From Prochilodus magdalenae (taxonomy: Eukaryota; Chordata; Actinopteri; Characiformes; Prochilodontidae), in assembly GCA_024036415.1 (NCBI GenBank), contig JAMWET010005032.1, positions 806,332 through 870,331 of the forward strand: 64,000 nucleotides of DNA, given 5' to 3'. The position numbers were made by a program, and so were the translations under genes. The notes below the pieces were generated by a model. It did no database searches and was not told the DNA's origin. It was given only the letters and a program-made list of their open reading frames with translations. This document shows positions 11,015-21,299 of this stretch, piece by piece; position 1 is the first letter of the stretch, and the number at the start of each line of letters is the position of its first letter.

Positions 11015-11130
11015 CACCCTCATCGTCCGAAATATAGGCGCACCACAAGGAAGGAGGTGTGGTATTGCAGTGGTGTTGGCAGGTAACCAGGAAGAATCAA
11101 TGCTGATAAATTTAGAGTATATTTATATAT
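11015..11130. repeat. Right arm of the inverted repeat pair (with 9690-9812)
   Basis: This is the reverse complement of the 9690-9812 segment (CGTACACCCTCATCGTCCG ... GATAAATTTAGA), followed by a short TA run at 11128-11152. Confidence 0.7.
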
Positions 11131-11159
11131 ATATATATATAAATATAGATGCTCTAGTT

Positions 11160-11490
11160 TCTCATTTCTAGTCATAAGGTAGTACTTGCCTACACCTTTG
11201 ATCTGTTTGCCTGGTTTTCATCCTTCTGTTTTGGTTTTTGGTCTTGATTTTCACATTGTTTTGTTCTATTGTCTTTTGGATGTTTTTGCCGTTGCCTGTT
11301 TACGTTACTCTGCTTGGCGGTTCTACAAATAAAACAATCTGCTCGCGTGTGGTTAGTCCTCTTGGCGTTGCAAGCATGGCGTATTTTTGGACCAAAAGTG
11401 TAGGAAATGATGGGCTCACTGCCGAACAGCATGGTGTGCTTCAAGGTGCAGTACTGGGGTCTTTGTGGATCTTACAGAACGCTGAGAACT
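11160..11490 (+). mobile_element. Retrotransposon relic with RT fragment
   Basis: The left half is T/G-rich (GTCTTTTGGATGTTTTTGCC) with an AATAAAAC near 11326, like the 3' part of some fish retroelements. The right half reads EQHGVLQGAVLGSLWI at about 11430-11478, a decayed GVPQGSVLGPLL reverse-transcriptase motif. Too little remains to assign a family. Confidence 0.4.
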
Positions 11491-11784
11491 GATACCATTT
11501 CACTTGTAGCTGGTCTATAAGGCTCATGTCTGGAAAGGCCAGGAGATTCCAAACCATCCTCATATCAAATTATAAGTGAAGCGTAGTGAGAGGTAGGACA
11601 GAGTCTTGGTCTTGAAGCTCTCAGAGGAGCTTCAGTGCACCCTGGGCATGCTCTCTAGCGACTGCCAAGTCCCCAGAGCGTAAGGTTTACATAATTTACA
11701 TCACACTCATTAAACCATACGCTGTCCCGAGTGCAAGCATGGCCCTCGCAGCCCCTCAGGCCTCTACACCTGGCTTTATAACAG
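11491..11784. other. Unassigned spacer
   Basis: Nothing recognised. Confidence 0.3.
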
Positions 11785-12660
11785 TTACCAGGATCAATAA
11801 CTGATGATAAATTTAGACTGATATGATCAATATTTATTGAGCTACACATACAGAAGTCTGTCTCTCAGTATGGCGTTGGGCCGCCGTGTTTGCTAACCCA
11901 ACACGCCAGACGTCTCGGTATGGAGCTGTAGAGGTTCCTAATGGTGTCCTGTGATAATCCATCCCATGCAGCTTGAACATCCTCACACAGTTCCTGCAGA
12001 TGGTGCGGTAGGGGTGGAGGTGGAGTGACACCAGGCCTTCTGGATGTGTGGCGGCAAACCGTTCATCTCGGTGCTGACCACGGTGCCTCCACACACGGAT
12101 TCGTTGGGCGTCTCCACCAAGACTAAAGCGGGACTCGTCCCTGAAGATGACCCGCTGCCATTCTGAGTCACTCCATGACCGTCTGGTACGACACCACTGT
12201 CATTTGGTTGCAACAGTCTCCGTGTATGGTGTCCTTTGTGGTGCAGCCGTCTGCCAATGGTGCTGCACTAACAGGATGACTCATGGAGGACACCACTGCT
12301 CGCTGCTGGAGCATCCATCGGTGCTCTCTCTCCGAGGTTCATGTGGGTCTCCCAGATCCTTCATGCCGCTGGTGTGCGCTGGCTTCTATTCCCTGCCGCC
12401 AACAGCATGCCATGGTGGAATCCGCATGACCTCTACGGCGTCCGATACGTCGATAAGAGGATCCTGCCTCCTGGAACCCTACCCACCTCCTCCAGCTCCT
12501 CCAACTGCTCAGAATGGACTGCAGGCACAACAGGACGACCTTATATAGTCAGTCGGGTGGAGCCATACGACCTGTAGTTGTTTACGTCCCATGCAGTCTC
12601 ATTCTCACGTCTCACCATGTCAAACCCACCCACCAAGTTTCATCGCTGTGGGTCGATTCC
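11785..12660 (-). mobile_element. Internally deleted Tc1-like element (copy 2), fairly long
   Basis: On the minus strand the element runs from the promoter-proximal side (about 12660) through a decayed N-terminus (HQRHEGSGRPT), the RRLHHKG-type linker, and the catalytic start with the FSDESRFSLGGDAQRI motif (about 12115-12165). It continues through RHRGQHRDERFAATHPEGL to the same deletion junction as copy 1 (CTCCACCTCCACCCCTACC on the coding strand), and ends with the shared tail at about 11800. This copy is the best guide to the structure of the deleted family. Confidence 0.75.
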
Positions 12661-13879
12661 TCCGGGTTACAGTGGATGGGCTTCATAGTAGGCGATGTGG
12701 CCCCCTCCAAACATCAAGCTCTCTCTGATGTCCTTGACCAGACATTTGGACTCTAGATAGTAAACCTGTCTGTCTGTCTTTGTGTCTGTCTGTCTCCTGG
12801 TCATATCCAGCAGTAACTTGCTGATCCTAATTCAAGAACTCAGGAACCGACACATATATAACCCACGACGTGGCGAAGGAGCGACTGTGATTCATGTCCG
12901 ATACTGGTCTTGAATGATCAGCATGTCAGCTTATTACTTGGAAAGCTGTGGCTCATAACTTTTACTCAGCAGTTCTGGAGTGCATGGCTCTGTTACGTAG
13001 GCTACATGGGAAGTACAGGAACTTTGACCTCATGAGTCGGTCTGCACTGTTGAGTAACACCATGATTAAACCTCTGAGCTTTTAAAGACGCTCTGGCTGT
13101 CGCTCGCTACTCGTCCTGACTCTATATACCTGAAGGCCTACACTTCCTCCATCCTGCTAAAGAGCTGATGTTGTGCTTCCTGTTCGCCAGCCTGGTTCAG
13201 GAATTTTCCATTCCACCTTAACCGGTGCTACAGTTACACTCCGGCACCTGTGGAACCGTACATTGGATGATGGACGTCGAGCATGTACCGCCGACAGCTC
13301 AGTTCCTTGGAAAGGGAATGTAAACAGCCCGGAATGGTGGGGTTCTCCGCCATTTTTGCTTCCACCATTTCCTCAGCAAACCAGGCCGGACTCAAGGCAG
13401 TGGCGACTTGGGTAGGGTGGAGTAAGCCTTTCCCGGGAGATGTAGTGGGTTACTTCCTTTAAGAAGCCATCCAGTACAGTAACCACGTTCCGGCCGGAGA
13501 GACGGAATTCCTAACGAGTTCCTTGTTCATTTTAATAGCCAAACCGGTGACCTGTACTGTCCTCTCGTTTAGAGGCCCAGACTTTGTCCTGCATGGGGCT
13601 GTATGAACTTAATCACCGCAGCTACTTCCTGTAGTGTTGTTGTCCGGGCAGGTGCGGCGTTTGCGCTGCGTGACATTGCTGGTGTTATGGAGTCATTTCT
13701 CTCCGAACCACGCCTTGTCTGCTGGTATGAGTGTGAATTTCACTGCTGCATGACTCAGCAGTGATGCAACAGCATTCAGCTCGGGTGAAAACATTCCTGC
13801 ACCTGGCCTGGGAAACTCGTTTCAGCTTGTTTTCAAAAGTATGTACACACATGTATATATATGTTTATGTACACATACT
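12661..13879. other. Unassigned 1.2 kb
   Basis: It contains a short CTGT run (12765-12800). No gene, splice pair or transposon signature was recognised. Confidence 0.4.
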
Positions 13880-14380
13880 ACATCGCCAAAAGCGTCCACT
13901 CATCTGTCTTCACTCCCATATGAATCTGAGTGACATCCCATTCCTAACCCATAGGGTGTAACATGAGGTCAAGCCACCCTGTGTTGGGCCATTCCAGAAG
14001 CTCATATGTGTCTCAGTATCCACTCTAATTCTTCCCAAAGGTGTTCTATCGGGTCGAGGTCAGGACTCTGTGCAGGCCTGTCCAGCTCCTCCACACCAGA
14101 CTCGCTCCTCCATGTCTTTATGGAGCTTGCTCTGTGCACTGGTGTGCGGTCATGTTGGAACAGGAAAAGGCTGTCCTCAAACTGTCCCCACAAAGTTGGG
14201 AGCATGAAGTTGTCCAGAGTCTCTTGGTTTGCTGAAGCAGGACGAGCTCCTTTCTCTGGAACTAAGGGCCCGAGGCCAACTTCTGAACAACAACCCCACA
14301 CCATAATTCCCTCCACCAAACTTTACACTCTTGGCCGACAAGTGCGGTTTTCCTGGCAACCATCAAAAAGTCTAGTAGTG
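13880..14380 (-). mobile_element. Truncated Tc1-like copy: catalytic C-terminal half
   Basis: On the minus strand a clean frame of about 105 codons reads IMVWGCCSEVGLGPLVPEKG, then LPTLWGQFEDSLFLFQHD and DLDPIEHLWEELEWILRHI. Asp (14149-14151) and Glu (14044-14046) are 34 residues apart. The element's outer terminal repeat is at about 13880-13930 (CCAAAAGCGTCCACTCATC). The copy stops at about 14380, where a TA/CA microsatellite begins. It is of the same family as the element at 7095. Confidence 0.85.
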
Positions 14381-14387
14381 GCATGCA

Positions 14388-14409
14388 TAAACACATATAC
14401 ATACAAACA

Positions 14410-14443
<34 letters not shown>

Positions 14444-14466
14444 CAATACACATATACATACAAACA

Positions 14467-14500
<34 letters not shown>

Positions 14501-14540
14501 CACAATACACATATACATACAAACAAATATATACATACTA
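14388..14540. repeat. TA/CATA microsatellite with 66-bp superunit
   Basis: Blocks of ACATACAAACAAATATAT followed by TA runs occur about 2.3 times in tandem. Confidence 0.9.
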
Positions 14541-14544
14541 CCTA

Positions 14545-14940
14545 GAGTCACCTAGCCTGTTTAGGGTGGTAGTAACTTTGAGACAACATAGCCTCTGGCT
14601 AGCCTTGGGTCGTGTTCATGTCTGAATTTGGACATCAGAATTTTTCTATAACCAGAAACCGGGTGCATGAGTCCGACAGTGGTTCACTGGTTCAGATGAA
14701 AGACATCACAAGACCTTCTGCTCTTCTCAGCAAGCCAGTGGAGTGTCCTCAGTGAAAACATGGTGGACTACAGCTCCGGATCACAGTCCACATCTACCTC
14801 TCAGATTTCTATATCTTTTAAAAAAAAATTTAACATTATGGTTTCAGTGACTGGGACAAAATGGACAATAAGATATCTTCCAGTCCCCAGTTCTCCAGTA
14901 CCAGAACCTTTCTATGCTTTGTACCTATTATCAGGTGGGC
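14545..14940. other. Unassigned spacer
   Basis: Nothing recognised. Confidence 0.3.
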
Positions 14941-14944
14941 CCTT

Positions 14945-15110
14945 CATAGTGTGAAGGAAGTAGCTGAATCTGCAGGTGTGTGGAAGCGTACGGTCATACG
15001 GGTCTACCAGCGGTGGCTAAAATCCCAGTCTACAGGGAATTCTCCTTGGAATTGTGCCAGGGAAGGCCTCCACCAAATCTGGCCCAACTGCGCAACTGTC
15101 TGAACACTGA
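14945..15110 (+). repeat. Dispersed repeat with HTH-like reading
   Basis: The frame reads VKEVAESAGVWKRTVIRVYQ RWLKSQSTG, like a transposase helix-turn-helix (Tc1 N-terminus). An inverted diverged copy lies at 45490-45640. It was probably part of a larger Tc1-like family. Confidence 0.5.
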
Positions 15111-15214
15111 TGTGGCCTACATCCAGAAACCTGCTCAGTCCATGTCACAGCTGGTGGTGCTGGTGGAGGTGGACCAAATGGGCGCTACGTTCACTACTTT
15201 ACAAACACTCTGAC

Positions 15215-15600
15215 TCCTCGTCCCCTCAATCAGCCGCCATTGTGGTTTGTGTAAGTCTCCCAGATCCTTCATGTCATTGGTGTGTGCCTCCTTCTGTCTA
15301 ATGGCAGCAACTATGGAAGAATCCGCACGCACAGCATGGGCCGCTATACGTCGATAAGACCATCATGCTTCCTGGGGCTCTACAATGCGACCCCTCTCAA
15401 ACAGAATGGAAAGCACGTGCAACAGGACGACCTTATAGAGTCAGCCAGGTCCAGGGATAAGTCCCGTCCTTGCTGATGTCACACATGCAGCCTGAAACGA
15501 ATAATTTGCATGTCTTGTGATGTCAAACCTTCCCACCAACTTACGTCCCTGTGGGCTGGTTCCTTTTGGGTGGGTAAGACTCCATACAAGAAACTTCAGC
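15215..15600 (-). mobile_element. Tc1-like relic, N-terminal part
   Basis: The minus strand carries the segment AAIRQKEAHTNDMKDLGDLH and the upstream leader CCCACAGGGACGTAAGTTGG also found next to the relics at 4340 and 11785. No catalytic part remains. Confidence 0.5.
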
Positions 15601-15939
15601 AACCACAGTGCCTCACGGACGAGGGCCAGTTTATCTAAATTCAGACAAGCCGAAGCAAGACTGAAAAGCCCGAAGGATTAATGATTCATCCGAGTGGCTG
15701 CTCGCGCAATGTGTAACTGCACGAATGACTGAAGGTGAAGTGTATTATGTCACAAGCAGAACCTGATGAACCACATTTTCGCTCTTGCATCACCTGCGAA
15801 TAAACAACTGCACCAGAGCACGACGCAACTGACTGTAAACAAACCGAAACCTAATGTCACCACTAATGAGGAAACAGCATAAACACGAAGGATGTAAGAG
15901 TAAATAAACACCACCCTGTGTGGTACAAACCGGAATGAT
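15601..15939. other. Unassigned spacer
   Basis: Nothing recognised. Confidence 0.3.
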
Positions 15940-17290
15940 AATCTCCCATCAGTATCAGATCAGGACCTGATTTCAGTCAGGATAGCATTGGATATGCTTG
16001 GCCTCCACCTGGCCATCTGATACTGCCTCGGGGGCTTGTACAATGTCCACTACATCGCTTCATACACTTCCTTTCATATCCTGACGCTCCCATCGCTCTG
16101 GAATCGGATCATTCTGGACCCATCAGTATCAGAATAGGACCGGATTTCAGTCACGATACAGCATTGTATATTCCGGGCCTCCACCTGGCCACCTGACGCT
16201 GCCTCTAGGGGCTTGTACAGTGGCCACTACATCGCTTCATGCACTTCCTTTCATATCCTGAGGCAACTCAACTGTCTGTAAACAAACGCCACCAAACGCT
16301 TCCTGTAGCTGCAAATGAGATCAAAGTTGAGGAGGCGTTTTTGGATCACTCCAACTTGCGAATGTGTTCTAGTTCATTAGTATTTCTGGGATTTCTTATT
16401 GGCACAGCCCTGCCGAAGCATCAGCACAGGAGTTGTCTCGTCACATCACCCAGCTTCTCTTCAGCTTGGACGGCTGTCCTTGCATTCTCTTGGATGTCCT
16501 GATACATCTTGGAAGGCATCGTTCCCTCAAAGATATCAAGGCATCCAGGCTTTGAGGTCGTCACGAGCCTTGATACTCCCTCCGCCATGCTTCACAGTTG
16601 GAATGAGGCTTTAATGCATTTATTTAAAAAACACTCGCATACTTTGTTGAGCATGATTGGCCTTGTGGTCCTGGAAAATGGCTGTTGATCCAATAACCTG
16701 GTGATTCCGTACATGCATGGAGGCAAGCTGAGTTCATTTTATCACCACATGACATTGCTGAGGCTCAAACCGATACTGCCTCTAGAGGTTTGCACACTAG
16801 ACACTATGCATGGTGGCTGCATCGCTTCCTAACGCTCTCATCACTCGGGAATAGAGTCAATCTGGAGTCATCAGACCATGTGACCTTTTCCCATTGATCC
16901 AGAGTCCGGTCTTTATGGACTCTAGCAAAGTGATGTTGATTAGTCTCAGGTCTTCTCACGTCCACACAGCCATTAGTTCCAGTCCTGTGATGTGTGGAAA
17001 TGCCCACACGTTCTACTGTCCACATGTCCATGTGTTTGACGGTTCCTACCGGTTCAAATCAGGTCATCTCGGTTCCCTCCTAGTTGTTCTCTGTGTTGGA
17101 TGTAGGACAATAACTTGACCCTATTGGAACACAGCAAGACCTTTTCCATGATCAGGAGATATGCCCTTTTACATGGCTATTTGAGGAATGCTAAGCTGCC
17201 GACGGCATCAATCAAGCAAAGAATCTCTGCCAGTTGAAACGTAGGGCAAATATTATTTTCACATACACGGATATGTCAATAGATACTCAT
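15940..17290 (-). mobile_element. Decayed Tc1/mariner cluster with a ~170-bp tandem duplication
   Basis: At 16804-17031 the minus strand reads HKDRTLDQWEKVTWSDDSRL TLFPSDESVR, the first catalytic Asp region of a Tc1-like transposase (WSDESRFTLF type). A block starting CATCAGTATCAG at 15947 is repeated at 16121 (spacing 174, falling to 168 at the far end). Its flank (ACGCTC-CATC-CTC-GGAAT) matches 16831-16850, so the same transposon segment is present three times. Confidence 0.6.
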
Positions 17291-17699
17291 GCATACACAC
17301 TGCATCTGTGTCTCAAAGGCCCACACACTGCGGGAGGCCTACACACTAATACTCCAGTCCAAATAGGGCTTAATTGAGGAAGTGAGCCATGCGTACGCAG
17401 CCGCTGACTTTAAGGAAACTGCTTCAAATGGATATCCTCAATTTGCTGTCCAGGGAGAGTGTGGTCCTGTTGAAAACTCCTTCACCAGCATTCGAATGAC
17501 TACCCGTGACAGCTGTGGGAGGAAGTGGTCAATGGTGTGGTAAGAACAGATGTGAATTAGGCTCGAAGGTCACGTCGCAGTCGAAGCCCAGAGCTTTGTT
17601 TTGATTTTACGCAACTGTAATTAACTGTAAAGTGTGCTATGAAGGAGTCAGGGGTGTAGCTTATGAGTATGGTGAAGCAAGTGGCCTGGCTAGGTTCGG
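17291..17699. other. Unassigned spacer
   Basis: Nothing recognised. Confidence 0.3.
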
Positions 17700-17935
17700 T
17701 AAAATCAAGTTCAAGTTTCCGGTTTATTTGTAATTTGGGGAACATGTCAGGACATTTATGCATTGAAGTGCTTGTGGTGAGGCTCAGGTTGATACTCTAC
17801 AGCAGGGCAGCATTAATATACATACTAAACATATTAAAATAAAGAGATATAAAAGAGATACATTAAATAAATACAAAAACTACACAATATACAAAATATA
17901 CAGAGGCAGGAGGGGTCTGTAGAAACTCTCTGATA
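17700..17935. repeat. Dispersed repeat, AT-rich
   Basis: It begins AAGTTCAAGTTTCCGGTTTA TTTGTAATTTGG, continues with AAATAAAGAGATATAAAAG, and ends in short ACACAATATACAAAATATAC runs. It resembles the repeat at 6893 and is followed by a small TA run at 17975-18005. Confidence 0.4.
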
Positions 17936-18083
17936 TGTACATTTATTAGACAGGTGTAGTCTGAGAGAGCAGAGATATATATACATATGTATATTTATAT
18001 CTATGTCTGTTGTTTAAAGTGACTCAGTGATGTTGCCCATAGCGGTGATATATAAGAGTATTAATAATAATTAAGTGTCCGAG

Positions 18084-19008
18084 TGCAGTGGTGTTGGTGG
18101 TATTGGTGGAGTTGGTAGTGTTGTTGGTATTAGTGGTGGTGTTGGTGGTAGTGGTGTTGTTGGTATTGGTGGTGGTGTTGTTGGTATTGATGGTGTTGGT
18201 CATATTGGTGGTATTGGTGGTATTGGTGGTGTTGGAGGTATTGATGGTGTTGGTGGTATTGGTGGTGGTGTTGTTAATATTGGTGGTGTTGCTGGTGTTG
18301 GTAGCATTGGTGGTATTGGTGGTGGTGTTGTTGCTATTGGTGGTGGTGTTGGTCGTATTGGTGGTCTTGTTGGTGGTATTGGTCATATTGGTGGTGTGGG
18401 TGGTATTGGTGGTGTTGGTCATATTGGTGGTGTTGTTGCTACTGGTGGTGGTGTTGGTCGCATTGGTGGTCTTGGTGGTGTTGGTCATATTGGTGGTGTG
18501 GGTGGTATTGGTGGTGTTGGTCATATTGGTGGTGTTGGTGGTATTGGTGGTACTGGTGTTGGTGGTGTTGCTGGTGTTGGCAGTGTTGGTGATATTGGTG
18601 GTGTTGGTGGTTTTGGTGGTGTTGGTCATATTGGTGGTGTTGGTGGTATTGGTGGTATCGGTGGTGTTGGTGGTATTGGTGGTCGCGCTGTTGATATTGG
18701 TGGTGTTGCTGGTGTTGGTAGCATTGGTGGTATTGGTGATGGTGTTGTTGGTATTGGTCGTATTGGTGGTCTTGGTGGTATTGGTCATATTGGTGGTGTG
18801 GGTGGTATTGGTGGTGTTGGTCATATTAGTGGTGTTGGTGGTATTGGTGGTACAGGTGGTGGTGTTGGTGGTTTTGCTGGTGTTGGTGGTATTGGTGGTG
18901 GTGTTGGTGGTTTTGGTGGTACTGGTGGTGGTGTTGGTATTGGTGGTGTTGCTGGTGTTGGTGGTATTGGTGGTGGTGTTGGTGGTTGTGCTGGTGTTGG
19001 TAGTATTG
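18084..19008. repeat. GGT-based trinucleotide array (GGTGTTGGTGGTATT)
   Basis: About 925 bp are built from GGT, GTT and ATT triplets in loosely ordered 9- to 18-bp units such as GGTGTTGGTGGTATTGGT. Strict three-base periodicity leaves long open frames: Gly-rich and Val-rich on plus, Thr/Asn-rich on minus. None has non-repeat sequence of protein character at its ends, so I do not call a gene. Confidence 0.95.
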
Positions 19009-19415
19009 GAGAAAGGCTCACAGCTTGTTCAGGAACCTGATGGCTCGTAGCCGGTTTGTTCTGGCCTGGATCAAACGTTCCGGTAATTAAATCTGACGAG
19101 CAGTGTGAACCGGAGCCAGGAATCAGCTTGTGTGTGTACTAAACTTCCTGAAACAGCACTAATCCCTACACTGTAAACAAACGGTACTTGGCAATTAGCT
19201 AACAGGCTCCTCCGTTAACATTCCGGATTAGGCTTCCTTTGGGGCTGTTTACTGTGACTAAGCTTCTCGGATTCAGCCTCTCCAAACACAGCCTCCATGC
19301 TGTGGATCAAGATGCTTCGGATTGGCTAAATACAGCTCAGGAAGTAAATCAGAGACCACCCCAGTTAATTCTTAAATCAGCATCTCCACATGTACAGCAG
19401 GTTCTTAGTGAGGAA
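19009..19415. other. Unassigned spacer
   Basis: Nothing recognised. Confidence 0.3.
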
Positions 19416-19419
19416 CCGA

Positions 19420-20010
19420 AGGTTGGGTTCTAGCTTTACTGGCAGATACAGTGAGCGTCTGGTTCATAAGAACAAGGTCCAGCAGCAAACACACAGGACA
19501 ACACAGCTACAGACCGGCAGAGGGCCAAACCCCCTCTCTACTGGCCGTGATGAGCGCCACCTCATTCCAATGTTCCTTACCCACCATAAGATGACCTCGA
19601 GTGACCTACAGAGAGACTGGCGAGTGGTGGCTGGGGGGAAATGACTGCAGGTCAACTTTTGTGACGAGTCCTGCTTTTGTCGCGGTGGAGACGACCAACG
19701 AATCCATGTGTGGAGGTACCGTGGTCTGAGCCAAGATGAACGATTTGTGTCTCTCTACCTCCACCCCTACCACACCATCTGCAGGAACTGTGTGAGGATA
19801 CTCAAGCTGCATGGGATGGATTATCACAGGACACCATTAGGAACCTCTACAGCTCCATACCGAGACGTCTGGCGTGTTGGGTTAGCAAACACCACACTGA
19901 GAGCCAGACTTCTGTATGTGTAGCTCAATAAATATTGATCATATCAGTCTAAATTTATCATCAGTTATTGTTCCTGGTAACCTTTATCTTCCTTCCCAAC
20001 ACCACTGCAG
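19420..20010 (+). mobile_element. Composite deleted Tc1-like element (copy 3)
   Basis: The N-terminal segment seen at 10490 (TGRGPNPLSTGRDERHL, KMTSSDLQRDW) runs directly into the FCDESCFCRGGDDQRIHVW first-Asp segment. It then passes through the shared deletion junction (HPYHTICRNC) to the C-terminal end and the tail TGATCATATCAGTCTAAATT. It thus shows in one piece what is split between 10490 and 9103. Confidence 0.75.
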
Positions 20011-20249
20011 TCCCGCACTTCCTTCTAGGTGCGGCTGTTCCTAGAAGGTAACTTGATTCTCCTACAATCTTCAAACAGTACATGACGAAGTACTGTAGTA
20101 GAATGAGTCTTAGCTTGATGCTAACACAACACAGAAAACCCCATAGAGGTGCTAGTGGAAATTAGCATGACCTCAGCGGTGAAACTTTTAAGGTGAAGGT
20201 TGTTGGAACCTGGTGGAACATCTACAGCCAATTCGGTTCACTGGCAAAA

Positions 20250-20830
20250 GATCAGTGACGTGATTGGGGATAGAAGAGTCTGTCAGAAGTGAAGAAGCGA
20301 AGGGGGTCCCCACTCTGTGGAGATGGTCTTTATTTACACCTCATACTATCTTTAAAAGGTTCCAAGAATCTGGAGAACCTCAGTACTCATAGGACAAGAG
20401 CCTACTTCTATCTTCGGGCCTTCAGAGGGCACTACATTAACAACAGACCCGGTTCTGGAGTCACTACATGGGATCAGGAACGTTTCCCAAAGCCAACTGG
20501 GCTTCATCACCGCTCTGCAAACGCAAGTTGAAACTCCACCATGCAGAGAAGAAGCCAGATCCAACAGATCCAGAAACACCACTGCAGCCACCTTCTCGGA
20601 ACCTGAGGTGGAAAAGTCTCTGGTGGTCCAAACCCAGAATCCTTTTAGGGAATCATGGATGCTGCAGCCTCCAGACTAAAGAGAAGAGGAACCATCTGGC
20701 TTGTTGTCAGCACACAGTCCCGAAGCCAGCACCCGTGGTGGTATGTGGAGGAGGCGGTATTGGTCTACGTGAGCTGCATATCTGAGCCGTTGATGTGGAA
20801 CCATATGTACAGGTTTTGGTCCCGTCCCTT
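20250..20830 (+). mobile_element. Second type of Tc1/mariner relic
   Basis: Fragments HHRSANAS, LKLHHAEKKPD, NHGCC, AASRLKRRGTIWLVVS and TYRFW (or MYRFW) in shifting frames match the central part of a common fish Tc1-like transposase, different from the other copies in the window. Only the middle third is recognisable. Confidence 0.6.
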
Positions 20831-21295
20831 CTGCGTTTTTCCAGCCTTTGACCTCAGCTATTAGTCAGTGTCATAAACTAGTTTACCCCGAAGCCTCGAG
20901 ATAAGCTTCAGCTTCCCTGAAGTGGCCAGACTGGCGGGCGGTTCAGGTCATACATTCCAAGCTTGCATGGTATGCGACTCCCACGGATGAAACTATTATG
21001 CTGCACCGCCCCTGCTTCATAGATACTAGCTCGGCCTACATAAACAAGCCTGCGTATTCTGGTTACCGGGTTATCTTTATTCTCTTCTCCGCATTAATAA
21101 TTCCCTTGAACGTTCCCAGAAGAAGCCGGGAATGCCGACCTGCTGTTTACAAAGCAACGACCAAACCCTTCAGTCCTCTCTTCACATTACACTGCATCAT
21201 ATTGCTCCTCTGAGAGGTTCGGATGTTAATTCCACTTCTGGGGAACCATTACTACGAACTCACCAAGCACTTGGTTAAGCACACCTACCTTCTGT
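20831..21295. other. Unassigned spacer
   Basis: Nothing recognised. Confidence 0.3.
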
Positions 21296-21299
21296 TTTG

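Noticed and set aside
18075..19050. Glycine-rich (321 codons) and valine-rich (320 codons) frames, and a Thr/Asn-rich frame on minus
   Set aside because: Three-base periodic GGT/GTT/ATT DNA keeps several frames open at once. No signal peptide or unique ends, so a silk- or glycine-rich protein gene is not supported.
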